From: Selenomonadaceae bacterium
GTDB taxonomy: Bacteria > Bacillota > Negativicutes > Selenomonadales > Selenomonadaceae
Assembly (NCBI GenBank): GCA_017527075.1
Contig: JAFXQM010000010.1
Span: 124,001 to 188,000, forward strand
Direction of reading: 5' to 3'
Length of the DNA: 64,000 nucleotides
Shown: in pieces, positions 57,974 to 64,000 of the stretch
Layout of the letters: each line of letters begins with the position of its first letter
How positions within the stretch are numbered: the first letter of the stretch is position 1
Notes under the pieces: generated by a model
The model's input: the letters and a program-made list of their open reading frames with translations, nothing else
What the model was told of the DNA's origin: nothing
Database searches by the model: none
Position numbers and translations under genes: made by a program

Positions 57974-58955
57974 AAAAAAGTTGCGCGACTTCACGCTCGA
58001 CGTGGACTTTGCCGTCCGCGACGAAATTTTTGCGCTCCTCGGCGCAAGCGGCTGCGGCAAATCCATGACGCTCAAATGCATCGCCGGAATCGAAACGCCC
58101 GACGCCGGCAAAATTATTTTGGACGGGCGCACGCTCTTCGACAGCGCAAAAAAAATTAACCTGCCGCCGCAAGCTCGCCGTGCAGGTTTTCTTTTCCAAA
58201 ATTGCGCGCTCTTCCCGAACATGACCGTCGCCGAAAATATTTTGTTCGCCGCCACGGGCGACAAACTTTCCAAGCTCAAAGAAAATCTCGCGCGCTTCCG
58301 ACTCGACGGGCTGGAGGACGCGTATCCGAATCAGCTCAGCGGCGGACAACTTCAACGCGTCGCGCTCGCCAGAGTGCTCACGTCCCACGCCGAATTTCTT
58401 TTGCTCGACGAACCTTTCAGCGCGCTCGACTCTCATCTTAAGTGGCAACTCGAACTTCAGCTCGCGGAAATTTTTAAACTTTACGGCGCGGCGATTTTGG
58501 TCAGCCACGACCGCGGAGAAATTTTTCGGCTGGCAAATTCCGTCGTCGTCATGGACGCGGGCAAGCTCGACGCTCAAGGCTCCGTCCGAAAAATTTTCGC
58601 GCGCCCGACCACTCGCGCCGCCGCCATCCTCACCGGCTGCAAAAATATTTCCGCCGCGAAAAAAATCTCCGACCAAAAAATTTTCGCCGAGGACTGGCAA
58701 CTCGAACTGACTGCCGCGAATGTCCCCGACGATTTAAAATTTTGCGCCGTTCACGCCGACGCCATTCAACTGCGCGCCGCCGACTGCAACACATTCAAAT
58801 TATCCGTCGCGCGCGTAATTGAAGACACCGACTCGCTCATCGTTCTGTTTGAAAAAAATCTTCGCGCCGAAGTTCCGAAGCTCGCCCGAAAAAATTTTGG
58901 CAACGAAGTGACGATTCATTTTCCGCCCGAAAGGATTCTGCTGCTGTGCCGCTGA
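57951..58955 (+). CDS. modC: Molybdate ABC transporter ATP-binding protein
   Basis: 334 residues from ATG 57951, overlapping modA by 23 bp. Walker A GASGCGKSM, Q-loop FQNCALFPNMTVAEN, signature LSGGQLQRVALARVL, Walker B LLLDEPFSALD and switch VSHDR. A C-terminal part of about 110 residues is the regulatory (TOBE-like) region, here diverged. Gene order modA-modC-modB differs from the usual modABC. Confidence 0.93.
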   Translation: MDLRVSIKKKLRDFTLDVDFAVRDEIFALLGASGCGKSMTLKCIAGIETPDAGKIILDGRTLFDSAKKINLPPQARRAGFLFQNCALFPNMTVAENILFAATGDKLSKLKENLARFRLDGLEDAYPNQLSGGQLQRVALARVLTSHAEFLLLDEPFSALDSHLKWQLELQLAEIFKLYGAAILVSHDRGEIFRLANSVVVMDAGKLDAQGSVRKIFARPTTRAAAILTGCKNISAAKKISDQKIFAEDWQLELTAANVPDDLKFCAVHADAIQLRAADCNTFKLSVARVIEDTDSLIVLFEKNLRAEVPKLARKNFGNEVTIHFPPERILLLCR

Positions 58956-59587
58956 TAATTTCATTGAAGACCGCCGCGCTCGCCACGCTGATAACTTTCT
59001 TCGCGGGAATTTTTTTGGCGTACTTCGTCGTGAAGCTCAAGCGCGGAAAAAATTTCGTCGACGCGCTGATAATGTTGCCGATGGTTTTGCCGCCGACCGT
59101 CGTCGGATTTTTTTTGTTGCTCGTCTTCGGGAAGCGTTCGCCCGTCGGACAATTTTTTTTGCAGTTCGACATAACGTTCGTGTTCACGTGGAAGGCGGCG
59201 GTCATGGCGGCGGTGGTTGTCAGCTTGCCGCTGATGTATCGCACGACGCGCGGCGCATTTGAGCAGCTCGACCCGAATATAATTTTCGCGGCGCAAACCT
59301 TGGGCGTTTCGGAGTGGAAAATTTTTTGGCGCATCCTCTTGCCCAACGCCCGTCACGGAATTTTGGCGGGAGTGATTCTGTCGTTCACGCGTGCGCTGGG
59401 AGAATTCGGCGCGACGATTATGTTCGCCGGCAACGTCCCGTTCGTCACGCAAACTTTATCCACAGCTATTTACGCCGCCGTCCAAGCCAACGATTACGAC
59501 CTGGCGTTTAAGTGGGCAACGCTGCTCGCCACGCTCTCGCTGGTCTTCATCTTCGCGCTGAATTCTTTTGTTCAAAAAAAAATCTGA
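58946..59587 (+). CDS. modB: Molybdate ABC transporter permease
   Basis: 213 residues from GTG 58946, overlapping modC by ten bases, with AAAGGA upstream. Five membrane helices; MVLPPTVVGFFLLLVFG and the EAA loop FEQLDPNIIFAAQTLGVSEW are diagnostic. Last gene of the mod operon. Confidence 0.94.
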   Translation: MPLIISLKTAALATLITFFAGIFLAYFVVKLKRGKNFVDALIMLPMVLPPTVVGFFLLLVFGKRSPVGQFFLQFDITFVFTWKAAVMAAVVVSLPLMYRTTRGAFEQLDPNIIFAAQTLGVSEWKIFWRILLPNARHGILAGVILSFTRALGEFGATIMFAGNVPFVTQTLSTAIYAAVQANDYDLAFKWATLLATLSLVFIFALNSFVQKKI

Positions 59588-59607
59588 CGAACTTGAGGTC
59601 GTTTTAC

Positions 59608-59705
59608 ATGATGGCGTTTAAAACTGTGCGAGGATTAATCGGTTGGCGTCCGACTTTCGCATGCTCCTCAAACACAATACAACAGCCCATAATTGACAAC
59701 GACGG
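59608..59705 (-). pseudogene. IS5-family transposase N-terminal fragment
   Basis: Minus strand: VFEEHAKVGRQPINPRTVLN matches the N-terminal motif of the element at 51721 (FEEKPKVGRPSLNPRIVFN). Only about 25 codons survive; a GGGCTGTTGTA stretch may be the decayed inverted repeat. It fills the modB-argS spacer. Confidence 0.6.
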
Positions 59706-59770
59706 GCAATGAAGGATTTACCCCGGCAATCGACGAATAAGCGAGTAGTTTAATCGAAGGAGGGAACACG

Positions 59771-61453
59771 TTGCAGACAAAAGACAAAATCGCGGCGGCG
59801 GTCAAAGCGGCGGTCGAGGCGGCCATGAACGACGGCGCATTGAAATTTTCCGACGCGCTGCCCGAAGTCGGTTTGGAAGTTCCGCCGAAGAAAGAGTTCG
59901 GAGACTTCGCCACGAACTTCGCCATGCAGACCGCAAAAATTTTCCGGACGTCGCCGCGCAAAATCGCCGAGGAGATTAAGGCGCGAATCAGTTCCGACCT
60001 TTTCGAGCGGATTGAAATCGCGGGCGCGGGCTTCATGAATTTTTATCTGAGACCCGACGTGATTTATCGCGCGCTCAAAGAAATTTACGACGCGGGAGAA
60101 AATTTCGGGCACCTGCCAAACAAAAACAACGTCACGATTCAAATCGAATACGTCAGCGCGAATCCGACGGGGCTGTTGCATGTCGGTCACGGGCGCGGGG
60201 CGGCGGCGGGCTCGGCCATCGTCAACATCATGCGGGCGGCGGGATACAACGTCGAGAGCGAATATTACATCAACGACGCCGGCAATCAGATGGACAAGCT
60301 CTCCCTGTCGGTCAACGCGCGCTACCTTGAGTTGCTCGGAGAAAAAATTGACTTCCCCGAAGACGGCTACCTCGGCGCGGACATAATCGACACGACCAAG
60401 AGAATCATCGCGCGCCACGGGAAAAAATTTTTGAACTTGCCCGACGACGAGCGGCTGAAAATTTTGGGCGACCTTGCTTACGCCGACAAAATGTTCGAGC
60501 TCCAAAAGGACTTGGAAAATTTCCGCGTGCACTTCGACGTTTGGTTCAGCGAAAGAACTTTGCACCCCGACAAGATTAACGCGGCGATTGAAACGCTCAA
60601 GGCAAGCGGCGGCATTTACGACCGGGACGGCGCGCTTTGGCTGGCGAGTTCCAAGTTCGGCGACGACAAAGACCGCGTGGTCATTCGCGAGAACGGAGAG
60701 CCGACTTATCTTGCCGCGGACATCGCTTACCACAAAAATAAATTCGACCGCGGCTTCGGTGAGCTGATAAATCTTTGGGGCGCAGACCATCACGGTTACG
60801 TCGCACGCGTCAAGGCGGCCATGAAGATGCTCGGATACGACGCGGACAAACTCAAAATTATTTTCCTGCAGATGGTTTCACTCTTCCGCAGCGGCGAGGC
60901 CGTCAAGATGAGCAAGCGGGCGGGCACGGCCATTCCTCTGCGCGAACTCATGGAGGAGGTCGGCACGGATGCCGCCAGATATTTTTTCCTCATGCGTTCG
61001 ACGGACAGCCAGCTTGATTTCGATTTGGATTTGGCGAAGTCTCAGAGCGCGGACAATCCCGTTTATTACATTCAATACGCGCACGCGAGGATTTGTTCCA
61101 TCTTCCGTCAGGCGGCGGAGGCAGGCTTGATTCAATTAGGAATTAGGAATGAGGAATTAGGAATTGAGCCGAAATTTTCTCTGATGAACTCGACGGCTGA
61201 GATTGACTTGATGAACAAAATTTTTGAGTACCCCGAAGAGATTGAAAAGGCCGCCGCCGAATACGCGCCGCAGAGGATTGCCCGTTACGTTTACGACTTG
61301 GCGTCGACGTTCAGCAGTTTTTATCGCGACTGCAGAATTTTGGGCGTGGAAAAAGATTTGGCGATTGCTCGGCTCGCGCTCCTCGAAGTCACTCAACACA
61401 CGATTAAACACGCGCTGAATTTGCTCGGCGTCTCGGCTCCCGACCACATGTAA
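59771..61453 (+). CDS. argS: Arginyl-tRNA synthetase
   Basis: 560 residues from TTG 59771, five or six bases after AAGGAGGG. Class I enzyme: N-terminal Add-1 domain, HIGH-type motif in SANPTGLLHVGHGRG, QIEYVSANPTG, YINDAGNQ, KMSKRAGTAIPLRELMEEV, and the C-terminal anticodon domain with IQYAHARICSIFRQ. At about residues 456-465 it carries LGIRNEELGI, the translation of the 7-bp intergenic repeat in its only open frame: an in-frame insertion into the anticodon-binding region. Confidence 0.96.
   Translation: MQTKDKIAAAVKAAVEAAMNDGALKFSDALPEVGLEVPPKKEFGDFATNFAMQTAKIFRTSPRKIAEEIKARISSDLFERIEIAGAGFMNFYLRPDVIYRALKEIYDAGENFGHLPNKNNVTIQIEYVSANPTGLLHVGHGRGAAAGSAIVNIMRAAGYNVESEYYINDAGNQMDKLSLSVNARYLELLGEKIDFPEDGYLGADIIDTTKRIIARHGKKFLNLPDDERLKILGDLAYADKMFELQKDLENFRVHFDVWFSERTLHPDKINAAIETLKASGGIYDRDGALWLASSKFGDDKDRVVIRENGEPTYLAADIAYHKNKFDRGFGELINLWGADHHGYVARVKAAMKMLGYDADKLKIIFLQMVSLFRSGEAVKMSKRAGTAIPLRELMEEVGTDAARYFFLMRSTDSQLDFDLDLAKSQSADNPVYYIQYAHARICSIFRQAAEAGLIQLGIRNEELGIEPKFSLMNSTAEIDLMNKIFEYPEEIEKAAAEYAPQRIARYVYDLASTFSSFYRDCRILGVEKDLAIARLALLEVTQHTIKHALNLLGVSAPDHM
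61135..61166. repeat. 7-bp-periodic repeat inside argS
   Basis: TTAGGAATTAGGAATGAGGA and one more unit, inside the argS reading frame; the same repeat otherwise lies between genes. Confidence 0.9.
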
Positions 61454-61466
61454 GGAGGCAAGACTC

Positions 61467-62147
61467 ATGCGAAAAATTTTTTTGGGATTGCTGGCGTTGA
61501 TTGTGTTCGTCTGTCAAACGGCAATGGCGGCGACGCCCTCTCCGCAGTGGGTGAAAAATTTGCCCGCCGCAAAAACTTCGGAGCAGATGGTTATCGTCGC
61601 CGGCACAGGCGGTTCAAACGCTTGGATTTCCATGCACGAAAAAAATTCTGCCGGCGAATGGGAAATGATTATGACGACGCCCGGTTTCGTCGGCGAGAAG
61701 GGTCTGGGTAAAATCAAAGAGGGCGACAAGAAAACTCCCGTCGGCACGTTCAAATTTGATTTGGCATTCGGCATTGCGGCTGACCCCGGCTGTGCCATTC
61801 CCTACGTGCAACTCGGTCAAACTCATTATTGGTCGGGCGACAAAAATTACAAATACAATCGACTTGTCGACGGCAGAGAAGCTCACGTCAAATTCGACAA
61901 GGACAACAGCGAACATTTGATTGATTACAACCCGAATTACTTTTACGCGCTCAACATCGGTTATAATTCTGCGGGCACGGCGGGCAAAGGCTTTGCATTG
62001 TTCCTGCAATGTTTCGATGACAAAAAATCTTGGACGGGCGGCAGTGTTGCAATTCCCGAAAACAAAATGCTGTTCGTCATGCAACACGTTCGCCCCGATT
62101 GCGTTTGCGTGATTGATTCACTTAAAAATTTGGGCGGCAAAATTTAA
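61467..62147 (+). CDS. L,D-transpeptidase-like protein with mutated active site
   Basis: 226 residues. Signal peptide to about residue 22 (QTAMA-A). YkuD-family body nearly identical in layout to the next gene. Where the live paralog has His181 and Cys193 (FMHCFGD, TGGCVGLPE), this one has Gln181 and Ser193 (FLQCFDD, TGGSVAIPE). Both catalytic residues are lost, but the reading frame, signal peptide and the RBS (AAGGAGG) are intact. It should not cross-link; it may bind peptidoglycan or modulate its twin. Confidence 0.85.
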   Translation: MRKIFLGLLALIVFVCQTAMAATPSPQWVKNLPAAKTSEQMVIVAGTGGSNAWISMHEKNSAGEWEMIMTTPGFVGEKGLGKIKEGDKKTPVGTFKFDLAFGIAADPGCAIPYVQLGQTHYWSGDKNYKYNRLVDGREAHVKFDKDNSEHLIDYNPNYFYALNIGYNSAGTAGKGFALFLQCFDDKKSWTGGSVAIPENKMLFVMQHVRPDCVCVIDSLKNLGGKI

Positions 62148-62166
62148 ACTCTTGGAGAGATTTTTT

Positions 62167-62847
62167 ATGAGAAAAATATTTTTGGGATTGGTGGCGTTGA
62201 TTATGTTCGTCAGTCAAACGGCAATGGCCTCGACGCCTTCGCCGCAGTGGGTAAAAAATCTTCCCGCCGCAAAAACTTCGGAGCAGATGGTTGTCGTCGC
62301 CGGCATTCAGGGAACGACCGCTTGGATTTCCATGCACGAAAAAAATCTGCGCGGCGAGTGGGAAATGATTATGACGACGCCGGGCTTCATCGGCGCGAAG
62401 GGTCTGGGCAAAGTCAAAGAGGGCGACAGGAAAACTCCCGTCGGCACCTTCCGCTTCGATTACGCGCTGGGCATCGCGCCCGACCCCGGCTGCGCCATTC
62501 CTTACGTCCAAGTCAACGAGCACCATTATTGGTCAGGCGACTGGAATTACAAATACAATCAGTTCGTCGACGACCGCGAGGCACCCGCCAACTTTGACAA
62601 GGGCAACAGCGAGCACCTGATTGATTACAATCCGGATTACGTTTACGTGCTCAACATGGGTTACAACTCCGCGTGCGTCCCCGGCAAAGGCGCGGCTCTG
62701 TTCATGCACTGCTTCGGAGATTTCAAACCGTGGACGGGCGGCTGCGTCGGCTTGCCCGAAGCAAAAATGCTTTTCGTCATGCAACACGTTCGCCGGGGCT
62801 GCGCGTGCGTCATCGATTCACTTCAAAACTTGGGAGGAAAACTTTAA
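62167..62847 (+). CDS. Exported L,D-transpeptidase (YkuD family)
   Basis: 226 residues from ATG 62167 (TTGGAGAG upstream). Signal peptide to about residue 22. Catalytic His181 in FMHCFGD and Cys193 in WTGGCVGLPE; the DRKTPVGTF motif in the substrate region. Forms 3-3 peptidoglycan cross-links or links proteins to peptidoglycan. Tandem duplicate of the upstream gene, 19 bp apart. Confidence 0.9.
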   Translation: MRKIFLGLVALIMFVSQTAMASTPSPQWVKNLPAAKTSEQMVVVAGIQGTTAWISMHEKNLRGEWEMIMTTPGFIGAKGLGKVKEGDRKTPVGTFRFDYALGIAPDPGCAIPYVQVNEHHYWSGDWNYKYNQFVDDREAPANFDKGNSEHLIDYNPDYVYVLNMGYNSACVPGKGAALFMHCFGDFKPWTGGCVGLPEAKMLFVMQHVRRGCACVIDSLQNLGGKL

Positions 62848-63135
62848 ATGTATGAAAATATTTCCGAAGTCGACCTTGCTTATCAAATCCTCAGCGCGGC
62901 GGGCAAGGACAATCCGATTTACTTCAAGAAATTGATTCGCGAGGTTATCGAAAAGAAAAATAAAGTCGTGCAGAACGAGGCGGCGGCCATCTCCGAAATT
63001 TACACGATGATTAACATGGACAGCCGCTTCCAACACGTCAAGGACGGGCAGTGGGGCTTGGCTGATTGGTATCCGCCCGAAACAAAACGCTCGCGCTCTT
63101 CGTCGACGACCAAGACCGCCGCAAAGACTGCCTGA
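62848..63135 (+). CDS. rpoE: RNA polymerase delta subunit-like HARE-HTH protein
   Basis: 95 residues starting on the base after the previous stop, with GGAGG upstream. The HARE-HTH domain (VDLAYQILSAAGKDNPIYFK, IYTMINMDSRFQHVKDGQWG, LADWYP) is that of the delta subunit of Firmicute RNA polymerase, which helps core recycling and promoter choice. The acidic tail of classical delta is replaced by a short basic Ser/Thr/Lys tail, so RNA displacement may be weak. Confidence 0.82.
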   Translation: MYENISEVDLAYQILSAAGKDNPIYFKKLIREVIEKKNKVVQNEAAAISEIYTMINMDSRFQHVKDGQWGLADWYPPETKRSRSSSTTKTAAKTA

Positions 63136-63156
63136 CTTATCAGCGACAAAAAAATT

Positions 63157-63187
63157 ATCCCGTCGAACACTCGGCGGGATTTTTTTC
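63157..63187. terminator. Terminator between convergent genes
   Basis: ATCCCG (63157-63162, extended to CGTCGA) pairs with CGGGAT (63175-63180); A run before and T run after, serving both rpoE and polA. Confidence 0.85.
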
Positions 63188-63197
63188 TGCGGAATAT

Positions 63198-64000
63198 TTA
63201 TTTTGCCAGCGACCAATTTTTTCCGCTGTGACAATCGATGACCAGCGGCACGGAAAGTTTCACGACGTTTTCCATTGCCGCGCGCAAAATTTTTTCAACG
63301 TCGGCGAGCTCCGACTCCACCGCCTCAAGGACAAGTTCGTCGTGCACCTGAATGATTATCCTGCTCTTGAGCCCGTGAAGATTTTCTTCCGCGCGAATCA
63401 TCGCCAACTTGATGATATCCGCCGCGCTGCCCTGAATCGGAGTGTTCATCGCCATGCGCTGCGCCAGCGAGCGTTGGTTGAAATTTTTGCTGTTAATCGC
63501 GGGCAAAAATCTGCGCCGCCCGAACATGGTCGTGACATATCCGTTGAGCTGAGCCTGAGCGACCGTCGCGTCCAAAAAATTTTTCACGTCGGGATAACGT
63601 TCAAAATATCGCGCGATGTATTCGCCCGCCTCCTTGCGGCTGATGTTCAAATTCTGCGAGAGCCCGTAATCGCTGATGCCGTAAACGATGCCGAAGTTGA
63701 CCGCCTTTGCCTTGCGCCGAAGTTCGGGCGTCACTTCGTCGAGCGGCACGCCGAAAACTTCAGCCGCCGTCCGCGCGTGAATGTCCTGCCCCTTGTTGAA
63801 CGCGTCGATTAAATTTTCGTCGCCGGACATGTGCGCCAGGAGTCGCAGTTCAATCTGCGAGTAATCGGCGGAGAAAATGCAATCGAAGCCCGCAGCCGGT
63901 TCGAACAGCGCGCGAATTTCTCTGCCCTCGTCGGTGCGCACGGGAATATTTTGCAGGTTCGGGTCGGAGCTGGAAAGCCTGCCCGTCGCCGTCACCGTCT
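63198..64000 (-). CDS. polA: DNA polymerase I, 3' end only (window edge)
   Basis: About 267 codons of the polymerase domain; the frame runs off the window at 64000. Motif A ADYSQIELRLLAHMSGDENL, the O-helix RRKAKAVNFGIVYGIS, and motif C IIQVHDELVLEA are intact, with the final KNWSLAK. Replication and repair gap filling. The 5'-3' exonuclease part, if any, is outside the window. Confidence 0.97.
   Translation of the reverse strand, partial: TVTATGRLSSSDPNLQNIPVRTDEGREIRALFEPAAGFDCIFSADYSQIELRLLAHMSGDENLIDAFNKGQDIHARTAAEVFGVPLDEVTPELRRKAKAVNFGIVYGISDYGLSQNLNISRKEAGEYIARYFERYPDVKNFLDATVAQAQLNGYVTTMFGRRRFLPAINSKNFNQRSLAQRMAMNTPIQGSAADIIKLAMIRAEENLHGLKSRIIIQVHDELVLEAVESELADVEKILRAAMENVVKLSVPLVIDCHSGKNWSLAK

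Noticed and set aside
59600..59770. T-box riboswitch upstream of argS
   Set aside because: No specifier loop, T-box sequence or terminator/antiterminator could be found; the spacer holds an IS fragment.
1..64000. tRNA or rRNA genes
   Set aside because: I looked for T-arm (GGTTCGAAT-type) and acceptor pairings and for rRNA landmarks and saw no convincing candidate.

Overview
The window is about 53-55% GC, densely coded, and reads as a chromosomal stretch of an anaerobic, Gram-negative-walled Firmicute, most likely a Negativicutes (Selenomonadales-like) bacterium. The basis is Firmicute gene neighbourhoods (ireB-ruvX-DUF1292-mltG, ylqD-rimM-trmD, aroQ-pepP-efp, an RNA polymerase delta-like protein), a rubrerythrin, many small exported proteins and Selenomonas-style double-glycine leader peptides. 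The assignment is an inference and no rRNA or tRNA gene is present to test it. A striking base-level feature is the palindrome AAAATTTT (often AAAAATTTTT), which recurs in genes and spacers throughout.

Layout. 1-4.0 kb: the end of purL, a short tandem array, a CCG-type cysteine protein and a DUF2156 protein. 4.0-7.9 kb (minus): an operon with two exported flavodoxins, a Tat-exported DUF362 protein, an acetyltransferase and an aldo/keto reductase. 8.1-14.7 kb: lepB, a DMT exporter, pyrB-pyrC, then ahcY, a small conserved protein and an MTA/SAH deaminase. 14.8-22.3 kb: a RodZ-like protein, an M48 protease, transporters, a split HMA-domain/P1B ATPase pair, a 19-copy 38-bp array and rubrerythrin. 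22.4-29.8 kb: an IS remnant, then a long minus-strand set (ireB, ruvX, DUF1292, mltG, U32, two acylphosphatases, aroQ, pepP, efp) broken by copies of a dispersed hairpin element. 29.8-33.5 kb: ylqD-rimM-trmD, an exported unknown and a deacetylase lipoprotein. 34.0-37.6 kb: a double-rhodanese lipoprotein and a 970-residue amino-acid-permease/histidine-kinase/receiver fusion.

37.8-47.4 kb: Uma2, small secreted proteins, an RHH protein, rtcB, maf, two adjacent proteins with long acidic peptide repeats, lgt and small membrane proteins. 48-52.3 kb is a graveyard of mobile DNA: an integrase tail with its catalytic Tyr turned into a stop, a frameshifted GH25 lysozyme, two IS remnants and a broken PD-(D/E)XK nuclease, around one intact TPR/membrane gene with operator-like palindromes. 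52.3-56.7 kb: a double-glycine peptide, a small membrane protein behind a perfect consensus promoter, a lone cydC, an MsrA-like protein lacking the catalytic Cys, and an LCP protein. 56.7-64 kb: an array, a probable Moco riboswitch ahead of modA-modC-modB, argS, a dead/live pair of L,D-transpeptidase paralogs, rpoE (delta) and the end of polA.

Three themes tie the window together. First, a 7-bp-periodic repeat (TTAGGAA/TGAGGAA type) lies at many gene junctions, supplies stop codons to four genes, probably the start codon and RBS of modA, and is translated inside argS. Second, three unrelated AAAATTTT-bearing tandem arrays sit directly behind genes. Third, several paralogs have lost catalytic residues while staying intact as reading frames (Ldt, MsrA-like, acylphosphatase).
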